Under the pieces are notes generated by a model. It was not told the origin of the DNA. It did not search any database and saw only the letters and a program-made list of their open reading frames with translations. Below, piece after piece: positions 18,277 through 28,820 of a stretch of 53,724 bases of DNA; position 1 is the stretch's first letter, and each line of letters begins with the position of its first letter. The stretch is from positions 1 through 53,724 of the forward strand of contig JAKSNS010000014.1 of assembly GCA_024399545.1 (NCBI GenBank), in the 5' to 3' direction. The position numbers were made by a program, and so were the translations under genes. This DNA is from Paludibacteraceae bacterium. Lineage in GTDB: Bacteria; Bacteroidota; Bacteroidia; Bacteroidales; Paludibacteraceae.

Positions 18277-18313
18277 AATATAATGTGTTGTTTTGTTCCG
18301 AGGAATTAACCTG

Positions 18314-18321
18314 CAAAATTA
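18314..18321 (-). promoter_or_regulatory. -7 element (TAATTTTG) for the aspS operon
   Basis: TAATTTTG followed by C on the minus strand lies 38 bases before the aspS start and matches TAnnTTTG. No clear TTG is seen at the expected upstream distance. Confidence 0.55.
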
Positions 18322-18355
18322 CAAAAAAAATGCCACTTATAACCGATTTTTTTTG

Positions 18356-18363
18356 TACTTTTG
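18356..18363 (+). promoter_or_regulatory. -7 element (TACTTTTG) for the Nif3 operon
   Basis: TACTTTTG followed by C lies 19 bases before the ATG at 18382 and matches the -7 consensus. The -33 region is not clear. Confidence 0.55.
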
Positions 18364-18381
18364 CGAAAAATATTTTTCCGT

Positions 18382-19164
18382 ATGAAGATAGCAGAAATAA
18401 TTGAGAAAATCGAGCAGTTCGCACCGCTGAATTTACAGGAGAATTATGATAATGCAGGTTTGCAAGTAGGCGATACTGAACAAGTTGCAACTGGGGCATT
18501 GATTACCCTAGATATTACAGAGTCTGTGGTTGACGAGGCAATCTACCGTCATTGTAACCTTGTGATTTCACATCATCCGTTGCTGTTTTACGGTATCAAA
18601 CGCATTTCTAATGGCACTTGGATTGAGAGAATCATCACGAAAGCAATCAAAAACGACATAGTTCTCTATTCGGCACACACTAATCTGGACAAGTGCGATG
18701 GTGGTGTCAATTACGAAATGGCACGGCTCTTAGGTCTCGGAAATGTTAAGGTGCTGATGCCTGAACAGGATGATAGACGGGCAGGACTTGGGTGCATAGG
18801 TCAGTTGCCGACACCTGAAAACTACGTTGATTGCCTGGGGAGAATAAAACGGATTTTTGACGTGAAGGTAATAAGACATACAACGCTTTTGGATAGACCT
18901 GTACGAACCATTGCGCTTTGCAGTGGGTCGGGCTCTGAGTTCATTCATGATGCTATTAGTCAGGGCGCAGACCTTTATATTACAGGAGATGTGACGTATC
19001 ATAAATTTTTTGATGCTGACAATCAAATAGTTATTGCAGATATTGGACATTTTGAAAGTGAACATATAATAAAAGATCTTTTTGTGGGGTATTTGTCAAA
19101 TATTTTTCCTAAATTTGCAGTTTGGAAATCAGACAAGGATTGTAATGTCGTGAATTATCTTTAA
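18382..19164 (+). CDS. Nif3-like dinuclear metal centre protein
   Basis: Members of this family (DUF34/NIF3, also annotated GTP cyclohydrolase 1 type 2) form toroidal hexamers with a dinuclear metal site; the physiological reaction is unsettled. The 260-residue product has the metal-ligand motifs VISHHPLLFYGIK and YSAHTNLDKCDGG and the C-terminal DIGHFESE. I set the start at ATG 18382; the frame extends upstream only through a TTG that overlaps the -7 box. It is followed by the zinc-ribbon gene, a pairing common in Bacteroidota. Confidence 0.9.
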   Translation: MKIAEIIEKIEQFAPLNLQENYDNAGLQVGDTEQVATGALITLDITESVVDEAIYRHCNLVISHHPLLFYGIKRISNGTWIERIITKAIKNDIVLYSAHTNLDKCDGGVNYEMARLLGLGNVKVLMPEQDDRRAGLGCIGQLPTPENYVDCLGRIKRIFDVKVIRHTTLLDRPVRTIALCSGSGSEFIHDAISQGADLYITGDVTYHKFFDADNQIVIADIGHFESEHIIKDLFVGYLSNIFPKFAVWKSDKDCNVVNYL

Positions 19165-19223
19165 GTGACATTATGTCAGTTTGTTGTATGCAACATTGTC
19201 TAACAAAATAATATCAATAATAT

Positions 19224-20012
19224 ATGGCTACAACTCAAAAAAACGGCGTTGAGACAAAGGATCTCTCAGTTGAGGAGCGTCTCCGTGCGCTCTATCGCTT
19301 GCAGGTTATTCTGTCCAACATCGACAAAATTCGTATCACTCGTGGTGAATTGCCTTTGGAGGTAAAAGATCTTGAAGACGAAGTGGCAGGTCTTGAGACT
19401 CGTATTGGGAAATATAATGCTGAGATTAAAAACATCTCGCAGGAAATTGCCGGAAACAAGTTGAAAATCAATGAAGCTCGAGAGAAAATCACTAAAAAGG
19501 AAGAGGCCAGCAATAATGTTGCCAATAGCAGGGAGTTCGAGGCATTGAGCAAAGAAATCGAGTTCCAGAATCTGGAAATCGAACTCGCAGAGAAGAAAAT
19601 CAAGAAATTTACTGACGAAATCAATTCAAAAACCGAGGAGCGTGATAATGCTTCTGCAAAGGTTGCCGAGAGAAAGATTGATCTTGAGCATAAGAAAAGT
19701 GAACTGAACGAAATCATAGAAGAGACTCGTCAGGAAGAAGAGCAACTTATCCTTCAGGCAAAAGAAATCGAGCCAATGATTGACGAAAGACTTCTCACCG
19801 CATTTAAGAGGATCCGTAAAAATGCCCGCAACGGTCTTGCCGTTGTTACCGTTGACCGTGACGCATGTGGTGGTTGCTTTAATAAGATTCCGCCTCAAAG
19901 ACAACTTGACATCAAGATGAGGAAGAAAATCATTGTTTGTGAATACTGCGGACGTATCCTGGTTGACAATAATATTCTCAATGAAGAAGAGCAGCCTACT
20001 AACAATGACTGA
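19224..20012 (+). CDS. C4-type zinc-ribbon coiled-coil protein
   Basis: This 262-residue protein consists of a long charged coiled coil (about 15-185, with many KK, EE and EIE heptads) followed by a C-terminal zinc ribbon. The four zinc ligands are in CGGCFNKIPPQRQ and CEYCGRILVD. The DUF164/zf-RING_7 family has suggested roles in nucleic-acid or ribosome binding, with no settled biochemical activity. It is 59 bases downstream of the Nif3 gene and precedes a strong terminator, so the pair probably forms an operon. Confidence 0.88.
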   Translation: MATTQKNGVETKDLSVEERLRALYRLQVILSNIDKIRITRGELPLEVKDLEDEVAGLETRIGKYNAEIKNISQEIAGNKLKINEAREKITKKEEASNNVANSREFEALSKEIEFQNLEIELAEKKIKKFTDEINSKTEERDNASAKVAERKIDLEHKKSELNEIIEETRQEEEQLILQAKEIEPMIDERLLTAFKRIRKNARNGLAVVTVDRDACGGCFNKIPPQRQLDIKMRKKIIVCEYCGRILVDNNILNEEEQPTNND

Positions 20013-20062
20013 TCAGAAATAGAATTTTCCAAACCATTTCTCATAACAGCTTTTACATTTAC

Positions 20063-20097
20063 ACACTCAATCTATTAAAAGATTGAGTGTTTTTTTT
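20063..20097 (+). terminator. Intrinsic terminator of the Nif3/zinc-ribbon operon
   Basis: ACACTCAATCT (20063-20073) pairs with AGATTGAGTGT (20080-20090), followed by seven or more T residues. Confidence 0.92.
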
Positions 20098-20574
20098 GTT
20101 TGTAAAACAGTAAAGGGTAGAGTAGAGGTGTCTTCTGGCTTTTCGTTTTCTGCATACTTACCATGGTTTAACACGATATTATTAAGTGTATTTATATTGC
20201 TATATATCAGTATAATAATAAATATATCTATAGTTTTAATTGAGCTATTTGGTTGTTTGCCCATCTGATTTCAATGATAAGCAGATTATCAAAGTATGGG
20301 TGTAATTATTTAATATATTGATTATTAAACAATTACAGCATAAAATATAAACAACTGATTCATTATAGTAACTTATTGTATTCAAGGTATTTAAATAAAT
20401 ATAGTACAAATTGTAAACTTAACGTAGTTATAAAAACCATATCATATTTTGCAAGTATAACGCCATGTGCAATTTACAAACGAATAATTTTGTGTACCAA
20501 AAAGGTTTTACACACGTAAACACCAACGCAAAATGATATATATTGCATTTTATGTAAAATATTTTACATTTTAT
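20098..20574. other. AT-rich gene-free region upstream of the HTH gene
   Basis: About 480 bases, strongly AT-rich and unlike the neighbouring housekeeping DNA. I see no family-like coding frame, tRNA or clear repeat in it. Its composition, like that of the HTH gene it precedes, is consistent with acquired DNA. Confidence 0.5.
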
Positions 20575-20605
20575 TTGGTGGTTACAAAATTAAAGTGTAA
20601 CTTTG
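20575..20605 (+). promoter_or_regulatory. Consensus promoter of the HTH gene
   Basis: TTG (20575-20577), an exact 20-base spacer and TAACTTTG (20598-20605) form one of the best promoter matches in the window. Confidence 0.82.
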
Positions 20606-20635
20606 CACTCGAAAAACAGAATAAATTTTGAGGTA

Positions 20636-21136
20636 ATGAAAAACAGAATTTTTGAGGTAATGAAAGTAGTAGGTAAAAACCCTACGGATTTTGCGGCAAC
20701 AATAGAAATTAGCCCTGCGGTACTGTCAAGTATAAAAAGCGGCAGGACAAAACCTACTCTTTTTTTAATAGAAAAGATCAAAAGCGTTTACCCTAACATA
20801 AATATTAATTGGCTGATTACTGGAGAAGGCGATATGTTTACGGATAAAGCACAGCAAACATTTTTCCAAGAAAATGATGAAAAACCTTTTTCGGACAATG
20901 ACGATAATATTAGAAAACCTTATGAAACCCCAGTAAAGCAAACCAGACAAAATGCAAAACCAGAAAATGATAAACTTGGAGAACCAGAAGTTACCATGAA
21001 AGTTGAAAACAAACGAAAGCAAGAACAGCAAGAACAATGGGAAGTTAAAACTGTAATTAAACCTGACGATAGGAAAATCAGTCAAATAATCGTTCTTTAT
21101 AATGACGGTACTTTTGAAACACTGAACAAAGAATAG
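20636..21136 (+). CDS. Phage-repressor-like HTH protein
   Basis: This 166-residue protein starts with an XRE/Cro-like helix-turn-helix (about 10-65: NPTDFAATIEISPAVLSSIKSGRTKP, then INWLITGEGDMF, a signature of Bacteroidota repressors). A charged, glutamine- and lysine-rich linker follows, and the C-terminus ends in ISQIIVLYNDGTFETL, a short module I recognise only as recurrent. The start could be ATG 20636 or the in-frame ATG at 20660, because the initiation region is duplicated in tandem. The gene is AT-rich compared with gyrA and stands alone. It may be a domesticated prophage or plasmid regulator, although no other phage genes are in view. Confidence 0.8.
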   Translation: MKNRIFEVMKVVGKNPTDFAATIEISPAVLSSIKSGRTKPTLFLIEKIKSVYPNININWLITGEGDMFTDKAQQTFFQENDEKPFSDNDDNIRKPYETPVKQTRQNAKPENDKLGEPEVTMKVENKRKQEQQEQWEVKTVIKPDDRKISQIIVLYNDGTFETLNKE

Positions 21137-21263
21137 AATTTGACATAAACGTTTCTACAGATTTTGTCATCTAATAAAAGTTACAAAGTTATAAACTGAC
21201 TACTGCCAAATGTTAAAAGTGGCTCTACAGGTATCTAAAGTGGAAAATATAGGCACTATTATT

Positions 21264-21294
21264 TTGCCCATATCAGGTAAAATGCGTAAATTTA
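21264..21294 (+). promoter_or_regulatory. Promoter of the gyrA operon
   Basis: TTG (21264-21266), a 20-base spacer and TAAATTTA (21287-21294, one mismatch to TAnnTTTG) lie 26 bases before the gyrA start. Confidence 0.7.
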
Positions 21295-21319
21295 CACCGA
21301 AATTCAAAACAGACGAAAT

Positions 21320-23821
21320 ATGTTAGATCAAGACGAACACATTATCCATATTAATGTGGAAGATGAGATGAAACAAGCCTACATTGATTATTCTATGTCG
21401 GTCATTGTTTCGCGTGCGTTACCTGATGTCAGGGACGGATTCAAACCGGTTCACAGACGTGTGTTGTACGGCATGAACGAACTGGGAAATACAAGTGACA
21501 AGCCTTACAAAAAATCGGCACGTATAGTTGGTGATGTTATGGGTAAATACCATCCTCATGGTGATTCATCTATCTATATGACCCTCGTCAGAATGGCGCA
21601 GGATTGGTCGTTGCGTTATCCGTTGGTGGATCCGCAAGGTAACTTTGGCTCTATTGATGGTGACGGCCCTGCTGCGATGCGTTACACGGAGGCTCGACTT
21701 CAGAAGATAGCCGAGGAGATGCTCAAAGACATTGATAAAGAGACTGTCAACTTTGACCCGAACTTCGATGAGACCACCAAAGAGCCTCAGGTGCTTCCTA
21801 CAAAACTGCCAAACCTTTTGGTAAATGGTTCTCAGGGTATTGCTGTCGGAATGGCTACGAATATGGCACCGCATAACCTCTCTGAGGTTTGTGACGCTAT
21901 CGTGGCTTATGTGGCGAACCCTGAGATTACTATTGATGAGCTGATGCATTATATTAAGGCTCCTGATTTTCCTACTGGTGGTTTTATTTATGGTTATGCA
22001 GGTGTAAAAGAGGCTTTCGAGACTGGTCGTGGCAGGATTGTTATCCGCTCGAAGGCTGAGATTGAGAGTAACGAAAAGACGCATGATAAAATCGTCATTA
22101 CCGAGATTCCTTATATGGTTAATAGAGCTGAGTTAATCCGCTCTATAGCAGACCTTGCGATTGATAAGAAGGTTGACGGTATTGCAAATGTAAATGATGA
22201 GTCTGACAGGCACGGTATGCGTATTGTTGTGGATGTAAAAAAGGACGCAAATGCTTCCGTGTTGCTTAATAAGCTTTACAAGATGACTGCCCTTCAGTCG
22301 TCTTTTAGCGTTAATAATGTTGCACTTGTAAAAGGCAAGCCAAGGCAGTTGAATCTTAAGGAGCTTATTCAGTATTTTGTCGAGCATCGTTTGGATGTTG
22401 TTACCCGTAGGACTGAGTTTGACCTTAAGAAGGCGCGTGAGCGTGCCGAGTTGCTTGAAGGCTGCATCAAAATTCTTGACGCACTAGACGAGGCTATTGC
22501 CATTATACGTTCATCTGTCACCCCAGACGAGGCTAAGCAGCGGCTTATGGATTGTTTTGAGTTAAATGAACGCCAGGCGCAGTATATTGTTGAGTTGAGG
22601 TTGCGTCAGTTGACTGGCATGGAGCAAGACAAACTCCGTGCAGAGTATGAGGATTTGATGAAGTTGATAGCGGACTTGGAGGATATCCTTGCACACGTTG
22701 AGCGTAGGATGGAGATTATCACTAATGAGACTATCGAGCTTAAAAATAAATATGGTGATGAGCGCAGGACGCAGATTATCTTCGCAAGTGACGAATTCAA
22801 TCCGGAGGATTTCTATTCTGATGACGAGATGGTGATAACCCTTTCGCACATGGGATATATAAAACGTACCCCTTTGGCTGAGTTCAAGGCGCAGAATAGG
22901 GGCGGCTGTGGCTCGAAAGGTAGCAGTTCGCGCGACGAGGATTTCATAGAGTACATCTATACAGCCTCTATGCACGCTACGATTATGTTCTTTACGCAAC
23001 GTGGTCGCTGCTATTGGCAGAAAGTTTACGACATTCCTGAGGGCAATAAATCCAGCAAGGGTCGTGCCATTCAGAACCTGCTCAACATTGAGTCTGGCGA
23101 TGCTATTACAGCCTTCATTAAAGTTAAACAGCTTGAGGATCCTGAGTTTACTCAGTCGCACAACCTTGTGTTCTGCACCAAGCAGGGTGTCATCAAGAAG
23201 ACTTCGCTTTACGATTATTCGCGACCACGCCAGAATGGCATCAACGCAATCACCATTCGCAAGGATGATAGGGTAGTGGAGGTTCACCTTACCAGTGGCA
23301 AGGATGAGATACTCATTGCCAACCGCAACGGGCGTGCCATCAGGTTCAACGAGGAGACTGTCCGTGTCATGGGTCGTACCGCTACAGGTGTACGTGCCAT
23401 GAGGCTTGACGATGGTGACGACGAAGTGATAGGAATGATTACAATGCCTATAGACTCTGAGGATAACGTATTGGTGGTCAGCGAACTCGGCTATGGCAAA
23501 CGCTCAGATATCGACACTTACCGAATCACAAACCGTGGTGGCAAGGGTGTCAAGACCATCAACATCACCGAGAAGACCGGCAGGCTTGTGGCTATAAAAT
23601 GTGTCAACAACGATAACGACCTTATGATTATCAACAAGTCCGGCGTTGTCATCCGTTTTCAGGTTTCCGACCTTAGTGTTATCGGCCGTACCTCGCAGGG
23701 TGTCCGGCTCATCAACCTCGGCAAACGCAACGACCAGATAGCGTCAGTATGTGTCGTCCCTGCCTACGAAGAGCCTAATGAAGAGACGGTTGAGGGCGAA
23801 GATACAGAGAATAATAAATAA
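21320..23821 (+). CDS. gyrA: DNA gyrase subunit A
   Basis: GyrA breaks and rejoins DNA in the supercoiling reaction with GyrB. The 833-residue protein has the expected domains: a winged-helix and tower region with catalytic Tyr122 in [10 protein letters not shown], a quinolone-determining region [20 protein letters not shown], a coiled-coil gate and the C-terminal beta-pinwheel. The GyrA box appears as ITNRGGKG instead of QRRGGKG, which still retains the RGGKG core. Position 87 (E. coli numbering) is Met where E. coli has Asp. An acidic tail ([14 protein letters not shown]) closes the protein. It leads an operon with a periplasmic TPR protein. Confidence 0.96.
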   Translation: MLDQDEHIIHINVEDEMKQAYIDYSMSVIVSRALPDVRDGFKPVHRRVLYGMNELGNTSDKPYKKSARIVGDVMGKYHPHGDSSIYMTLVRMAQDWSLRYPLVDPQGNFGSIDGDGPAAMRYTEARLQKIAEEMLKDIDKETVNFDPNFDETTKEPQVLPTKLPNLLVNGSQGIAVGMATNMAPHNLSEVCDAIVAYVANPEITIDELMHYIKAPDFPTGGFIYGYAGVKEAFETGRGRIVIRSKAEIESNEKTHDKIVITEIPYMVNRAELIRSIADLAIDKKVDGIANVNDESDRHGMRIVVDVKKDANASVLLNKLYKMTALQSSFSVNNVALVKGKPRQLNLKELIQYFVEHRLDVVTRRTEFDLKKARERAELLEGCIKILDALDEAIAIIRSSVTPDEAKQRLMDCFELNERQAQYIVELRLRQLTGMEQDKLRAEYEDLMKLIADLEDILAHVERRMEIITNETIELKNKYGDERRTQIIFASDEFNPEDFYSDDEMVITLSHMGYIKRTPLAEFKAQNRGGCGSKGSSSRDEDFIEYIYTASMHATIMFFTQRGRCYWQKVYDIPEGNKSSKGRAIQNLLNIESGDAITAFIKVKQLEDPEFTQSHNLVFCTKQGVIKKTSLYDYSRPRQNGINAITIRKDDRVVEVHLTSGKDEILIANRNGRAIRFNEETVRVMGRTATGVRAMRLDDGDDEVIGMITMPIDSEDNVLVVSELGYGKRSDIDTYRITNRGGKGVKTINITEKTGRLVAIKCVNNDNDLMIINKSGVVIRFQVSDLSVIGRTSQGVRLINLGKRNDQIASVCVVPAYEEPNEETVEGEDTENNK

Positions 23822-23839
23822 ACTTTTAATAAACATTTT

Positions 23840-25072
23840 ATGAAAAGAACTCTTTTAATTTTTGCAGTCGCAATGGTTAGTTTTGTTTGCTTTGCGCAGA
23901 AATCCAACGTGTCAAAGGCAAATTCACTGGCGACTGCGGAGGAAAATCCGAATTATGACGAGGCTAAGGCTTTGATTGAGGCTGCGCTTGTCAATCCTGA
24001 GACTAAAGACCTCGTAAAAACCGTCTGGACAGGCGGGCATGTCTATGAACTCTCGGCAAAGGCTGCTGCCTATAGGGACAATTTCGCCGAGGCTGGTGCC
24101 GATGCTTTGAGGTCTTACGAACTCTATATGCAGGCATGGGATATGGATCATCAGCCTAACGCCAAAGGTAAAGTCAAACCTGCGTATGACAAGAAAATCA
24201 GCGAGTCGCTTGCTTCTATCTACCGTAGTAACATTCTTGTCAATTATGCCGTTGCGAAACAGAATGAGGAGGCGTATGCTGATGCTTACAGGGCAACCAA
24301 CACACACCTTGGCATTATCGACCTTGACATCATCAAGTCTGACGAGAAGTTGTTGAACGACACAAATTTGCGCAAGAACGACGCTTACTATCAGATTAAA
24401 TACTTCGCAGGCAACTTCGCCTGGTTGGCAGGCGACCGCCAGAATGCCATCAAAGAGTTTAAGGGCACGCTCGGTTCTGGTTACAAGGAGGAGCAGGTTT
24501 ATCAGTATATCTGTCAGATTTACGAGGAGTTGCACGACTCTGTGAATTATGTTGATATGCTCCGTCAGGGCGCTTCGGCTATACCAAGTTCCCAGTGGCT
24601 TGTCGGCAACCTTATCAATTATTATATCGAGCATGGCAACTCTAAACAGGCTGTTGAGTATCTCGATCAGGCCATCAGCTCAAACCCTACGGCACAGCTT
24701 TATAATGTTAAGGGTAGCGTTTTGGAACTTTCTGGCGACCTTGAAAATTCGCTTCTTTGCTACAACAGGGCTATTGATATGGATGCAAATTATTCCGATG
24801 CTTATTCCAACATCGGCCGTTTCTATTACAACCAGGGAGTCAAAATCGAAGAGGATAATATGAACGAGAACGACAAAAAGAAAAATGCCGAGAACATCGC
24901 TAAGATGAATGAGATGTTCTTGAAGTCAATACCTTATTTCGAGAAGGCTTACGAACTTGACACCGAGAATACTGACACGCAGCGTATGCTCAAAATCAAC
25001 TATTTCCGCGCTATACGTGCCAATTCCAAATACAAACCAAAACATCCTCAGCTTCTCCCTGAACAGTACTAA
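23840..25072 (+). CDS. Exported tetratricopeptide-repeat protein
   Basis: This 410-residue protein has a signal peptide (KRTLLIFAVAMVSFVCFAQ) and TPR-like helices throughout, such as NYDEAKALIEAALVNPETK, AWLAGDRQNAIKEFKGTLGSGY, SKQAVEYLDQAISSNPTAQLYNVKGSVLELSGDLENSLLCYNRAI and DAYSNIGRFYYNQGV. Such proteins assemble periplasmic or membrane complexes. It begins 18 bases after gyrA with no promoter between them. I recall a TPR gene downstream of gyrA in other Bacteroidales, so the pairing is probably conserved, but no function is known. Confidence 0.85.
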   Translation: MKRTLLIFAVAMVSFVCFAQKSNVSKANSLATAEENPNYDEAKALIEAALVNPETKDLVKTVWTGGHVYELSAKAAAYRDNFAEAGADALRSYELYMQAWDMDHQPNAKGKVKPAYDKKISESLASIYRSNILVNYAVAKQNEEAYADAYRATNTHLGIIDLDIIKSDEKLLNDTNLRKNDAYYQIKYFAGNFAWLAGDRQNAIKEFKGTLGSGYKEEQVYQYICQIYEELHDSVNYVDMLRQGASAIPSSQWLVGNLINYYIEHGNSKQAVEYLDQAISSNPTAQLYNVKGSVLELSGDLENSLLCYNRAIDMDANYSDAYSNIGRFYYNQGVKIEEDNMNENDKKKNAENIAKMNEMFLKSIPYFEKAYELDTENTDTQRMLKINYFRAIRANSKYKPKHPQLLPEQY

Positions 25073-25090
25073 TTCTCAAATATTGAAATT

Positions 25091-25780
25091 ATGAAAAACG
25101 CATTCAATCTCATCGTTGCATTAGCAATCGTTTGCCTCTGTGCGTCTTGTAACAATGACCCCGAGGGACCTACGGATTTTTCGGGCGGATGTGAGGCTGT
25201 TGACCTTGGGCTCAGCGTAAAATGGGCATCGTATAATGTCGGGGCTCATGATGGCGAAAGCCTCGGTTCTTATTTTGCCTATGGCGAAACCACAGAGAAA
25301 ACCAATTATGACTGGTCAGCAGATGGTGATTACAAGTGGGGCATATTTAATGCCGATGCCAAACCGCTTTACGGAATGACCAAGTACACAGGCGATTCTG
25401 TTGTAGGCGGTGATGGTCTCAAAACACTTCAAGCCGTAGATGATGCTGCAACAGCTAACTGGGGCACAAAATGGCGCACACCTACTTTAGATGAAATCAA
25501 GGAACTCATTGATTCAACTAAGTGCAAATGGACTTGGGATGAAGTAAAAAGAGGCTTTACAGTCACAGGTCTGAAGACCGGGAATTCGATATTTCTGCCC
25601 GCAGCAGGTTACCGCAATGGTTCGGAGACCTTCGATGTTGGGAATAGCTGTTTCTATTGGTCATCGTCGGTGTACCAGTCTGATCCTAGCCACGCATATT
25701 ACTTATTTCCATCTATACCTGATTGGTTTGCTGGCATCCGAAGTGACGGTTTATCTGTCCGTGCAGTCACTGAATATTAA
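25091..25780 (+). CDS. Lipoprotein with a Fibrobacter-major-domain-like fold
   Basis: This 229-residue protein has a lipoprotein signal (VCLCASC, cysteine near residue 20). The body has the pattern AVDLGLSVKWASYNVGA, YFAYGETTEKTNYDW, NWGTKWRTPTLDEIKELID, GFTVTGLKTGNSIFLPAAGYRNG and YWSSSVY. These match the repetitive domain common in Bacteroidota surface lipoproteins (FISUMP or DUF1566-like). The domain is C-type-lectin-like in some descriptions, so ligand binding is possible but unproven. It is the last gene of the gyrA transcript, 18 bases after the TPR gene and before a terminator. Confidence 0.78.
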   Translation: MKNAFNLIVALAIVCLCASCNNDPEGPTDFSGGCEAVDLGLSVKWASYNVGAHDGESLGSYFAYGETTEKTNYDWSADGDYKWGIFNADAKPLYGMTKYTGDSVVGGDGLKTLQAVDDAATANWGTKWRTPTLDEIKELIDSTKCKWTWDEVKRGFTVTGLKTGNSIFLPAAGYRNGSETFDVGNSCFYWSSSVYQSDPSHAYYLFPSIPDWFAGIRSDGLSVRAVTEY

Positions 25781-25822
25781 TGGTGACTTATTCCTTTTGT
25801 GATGATGAAATTATTGGATTTA

Positions 25823-25853
25823 TCCAGTATCCGCAAGGGTACTGGAGTTTTTT
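25823..25853 (+). terminator. Terminator of the gyrA-TPR-lipoprotein transcript
   Basis: TCCAGTATCC pairs with GGGTACTGGA around a GCAA tetraloop, followed by GTTTTTTA. Confidence 0.88.
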
Positions 25854-25979
25854 ATATATTCAATTTATCATAATGTCGATTATAGAATACAAAAGCCTTA
25901 GGTTTCTGGCCCGTGGTTTGTACCTGAAGCCTATGAATGTCTCTCTGTCTTGTCATTGAGTCTTGATTTATGTAGTATC

Positions 25980-26012
25980 AACGATAGATTAACGATACAT
26001 TAACGATACATT
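25980..26012. repeat. Three tandem 11-bp units upstream of valS
   Basis: AACGATAGATT, AACGATACATT and AACGATACATT are contiguous; two are identical and the first differs at one base. The period equals one helical turn. They lie about 90 bases upstream of the valS promoter elements, within a gap (25854-26207) that has no other gene-like content. Confidence 0.65.
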
Positions 26013-26103
26013 GACCTATTTGCATACTTGTTACGCTCATTTATCCAATGCTTGTTTTGCTTGAATTTTGTCTGGAAAATTGTTGAAAAAAAATACGCAA
26101 ATA

Positions 26104-26136
26104 TTGATTGCAAATCAAGAATTTGCATTATATTTG
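26104..26136 (+). promoter_or_regulatory. Probable valS promoter
   Basis: TATATTTG (26129-26136) followed by C fits the -7 element. TTG occurs at 26104-26106 (22-base spacer) and at 26108-26110 (18-base spacer). The valS ATG is at 26208, which gives a leader of about 65 bases. Confidence 0.6.
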
Positions 26137-26207
26137 CGTGTTGTTTCGCGCTTTGTCGTGACTGTCGCAACACATTGGTAATCAGAAATAAATAATTCAT
26201 CAAATAT

Positions 26208-28820
26208 ATGGATAGCAAATATGTTCCTCAGGATATTGAGGGAAAATGGTACGAATACTGGGTCAACAATAATGTTTTCAGCAGCAAACCCGACGGACGC
26301 AAGCCTTATACGGTGGTTATTCCGCCGCCTAATGTCACGGGCGTGCTTCACATGGGTCACATGTTGAACAATACGATACAGGATATTCTTGTGCGTCGTG
26401 CCAGGATGTGCGGCTTCAACGCTTGTTGGGTGCCCGGCACTGACCATGCCTCTATTGCCACTGAGGCTAAGGTTGTCAACCGTCTTGCCGAACAAGGGAT
26501 TAAGAAGACAGACATCGGCCGTGAGAAGTTCCTCGAACATGCCTGGGATTGGACTCACGAGCATGGCGGCATCATCCTCAAACAATTGCGCAAGCTTGGT
26601 GCGTCTTGCGATTGGGATAGAACGGCGTTCACAATGGACTCTTCGCGTTCTGAGTCCGTGCTTAAGGTTTTCTGCGACCTTTACGACAAAGGTTTGATTT
26701 ATAGAGGTGTACGTATGGTCAATTGGGATCCGAAGGCACTTACGGCTCTTTCTGACGAGGAGGTGGTCTTCAAGGAGCAGCAAAGCAAGCTTTATTACCT
26801 CCGTTACAAGATTGTCGGACGTGATGGATATGCTATTGTCGCCACTACCCGACCTGAGACAATCATGGGTGACACGGCTATGTGCATCAACCCTAATGAC
26901 GAGAAGAACAAGCACCTCAATGGCTGCCGTGTGATTGTCCCTTTGGTTAACCGCGAGATTCCTGTCATCGAGGATGAGTATGTCGAGACTGATTTTGGTA
27001 CAGGTTGTCTGAAGGTTACCCCTGCCCATGATGTGAATGACTATATGCTTGGCGAGAAACATAATCTCAAGAGCATCAATATTTTCAATGATGACGCCAC
27101 AATCTCCGAGGCTGCCGGGATGTATGTTGGGCAGGATCGTTTTGCCGTCCGTGAGCAGATTGTCAAGGATCTTCAGGCAGCAGGCCTGCTTGAGAAGATT
27201 GAGGACTACACCAACAAGGTCGGTTTCTCCGAGCGTACCAACGTGCCTATCGAGCCTAAACTCTCCATGCAGTGGTTCCTCAATATGAAGCATTTCGCCG
27301 AGATTGCCCTTGCCCCTGTCAGGAATGGCGAAATCCGCTTCTACCCTGCCAAATATGTGAACACCTATAGCCATTGGCTTGAGAATATCAAGGATTGGTG
27401 CATCAGCCGCCAGCTCTGGTGGGGGCATCGCATTCCTGCCTATTATCTCCCCGAAGGTGGTTACGTTGTTGCTCTGACCGAGGAGGAGGCAGTTCGCAAG
27501 GCTCAGGAAAAGACTGGCAATAAGCATCTTACCATCAACGACCTCCGCCAGGACGAGGATTCCCTCGACACATGGTTCTCTTCTTGGTTGTGGCCACTGT
27601 CTCTCTTTGACGGCATCAACAACCCTGGCAACAATGAGATTGGGTACTACTACCCTACCGCCGTGCTTGTCACAGCCCCTGACATCATCTTCTTCTGGGT
27701 CGCCCGTATGATTATGGCGGGTTACGAGTATAAAGGACAATACCCTTTCAAGGATGTCTATTTCACTGGTATCGTGCGTGATAAGCTTGGCCGCAAGATG
27801 AGCAAGTCCCTTGGCAACTCCCCTGACCCCCTCATGCTTATCGACAAGTATGGCGCAGATGGTGTGCGCATGGGAATGATGCTCTCCGCGCCTGCCGGCA
27901 ATGACATTCTTTTCGATGAGACACTCTGCGAGCAGGGACGAAACTTCAACAACAAGATTTGGAATGCCCTTCGCCTCATCAAGGGTTGGGAAGTCGCTGA
28001 CATTGAGCAGCCTGAGAGTTCACGGATTGCCATCCGGTGGTTCGAGGCTAAGCTCCGCCAGGCGGCAATCGAGATTGAGGACGATTTCTCTAAATACAGG
28101 ATCTCCGAGGCTCTGATGACCGTCTATAAACTTTTCTGGGATGAGTTCTCCGCTTGGTATCTTGAGATGATTAAGCCTGCATATCAGGCACCTATCGACC
28201 GCCGTACTCTTGAAAGCACCATTGGCTTCTTCGAGAAACTTATGCTGCTCCTCCACCCTTTCATGCCTTTCATCACTGAGGAAATCTGGCACGAACTCCG
28301 CACTCGTCAGGAGGGCGAAACAATCATGAATCAGGATTACCCACGCTTCACCGAATTTGACTCTCAACTGACAGCCAATTTCGAGATTGTCAAGGAGATA
28401 GTCGCAGGCGTTCGCACAATCCGCCTTCAGAAGAACATCGCCAATAAGGAGCCTCTCACCCTGCTTGTCACCAAAGGCAACCACATCGAGGAATACAACC
28501 CCGTAATTTCAAAGATGTGCAACCTCTCGTCGATCGAGCGTGGCGAAGGTGATGCTACCGCTATGACTTATATGGTTGGCACCACTGAATACGCTGTGCC
28601 GCTTGGAAATATGATTGACGTTGAGGCTGAAATAAAGAAGATTGAGGATGAGATTAAGTACTACGAGGGTTTCCTCGCCACAGTCCTCAAGAAACTTGGC
28701 AACGAGAAATTCGTGGCAAACGCCAAACCTGAAATCGTTGAGAAAGAGCGTAAGAAACAGTCAGATGCCGAAAGCAAAATCGAGGCATTGAAAACCAAAC
28801 TAAACACACTCCGCAAATGA
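26208..28820 (+). CDS. valS: Valyl-tRNA synthetase
   Basis: This class I synthetase charges tRNA-Val. The 870-residue protein has [18 protein letters not shown] (HIGH motif HMGH at 48-51), the CP1 editing domain with [13 protein letters not shown] and [16 protein letters not shown], and KMSKS at 530-534 in [10 protein letters not shown]. The anticodon domain follows, and the protein ends in the long coiled-coil arm ([17 protein letters not shown] onward). The full length is normal. The rpe gene starts within its last codons (ATGA overlap). Confidence 0.97.
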   Translation: MDSKYVPQDIEGKWYEYWVNNNVFSSKPDGRKPYTVVIPPPNVTGVLHMGHMLNNTIQDILVRRARMCGFNACWVPGTDHASIATEAKVVNRLAEQGIKKTDIGREKFLEHAWDWTHEHGGIILKQLRKLGASCDWDRTAFTMDSSRSESVLKVFCDLYDKGLIYRGVRMVNWDPKALTALSDEEVVFKEQQSKLYYLRYKIVGRDGYAIVATTRPETIMGDTAMCINPNDEKNKHLNGCRVIVPLVNREIPVIEDEYVETDFGTGCLKVTPAHDVNDYMLGEKHNLKSINIFNDDATISEAAGMYVGQDRFAVREQIVKDLQAAGLLEKIEDYTNKVGFSERTNVPIEPKLSMQWFLNMKHFAEIALAPVRNGEIRFYPAKYVNTYSHWLENIKDWCISRQLWWGHRIPAYYLPEGGYVVALTEEEAVRKAQEKTGNKHLTINDLRQDEDSLDTWFSSWLWPLSLFDGINNPGNNEIGYYYPTAVLVTAPDIIFFWVARMIMAGYEYKGQYPFKDVYFTGIVRDKLGRKMSKSLGNSPDPLMLIDKYGADGVRMGMMLSAPAGNDILFDETLCEQGRNFNNKIWNALRLIKGWEVADIEQPESSRIAIRWFEAKLRQAAIEIEDDFSKYRISEALMTVYKLFWDEFSAWYLEMIKPAYQAPIDRRTLESTIGFFEKLMLLLHPFMPFITEEIWHELRTRQEGETIMNQDYPRFTEFDSQLTANFEIVKEIVAGVRTIRLQKNIANKEPLTLLVTKGNHIEEYNPVISKMCNLSSIERGEGDATAMTYMVGTTEYAVPLGNMIDVEAEIKKIEDEIKYYEGFLATVLKKLGNEKFVANAKPEIVEKERKKQSDAESKIEALKTKLNTLRK

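Noticed and set aside
20636-21136. Prophage remnant around the HTH gene
   Set aside because: No integrase, structural or lysis genes or att-like repeats are seen; only the repressor-like gene and AT-rich DNA support it.
25091-25780. Secreted enzyme call for the lipoprotein after the TPR gene
   Set aside because: No catalytic motif is visible; the repeat-type domain supports only a surface lipoprotein call.
26115-27740. Long open frame on the minus strand inside valS
   Set aside because: Antisense to a conserved synthetase with all motifs in the plus frame; no recognisable domain.
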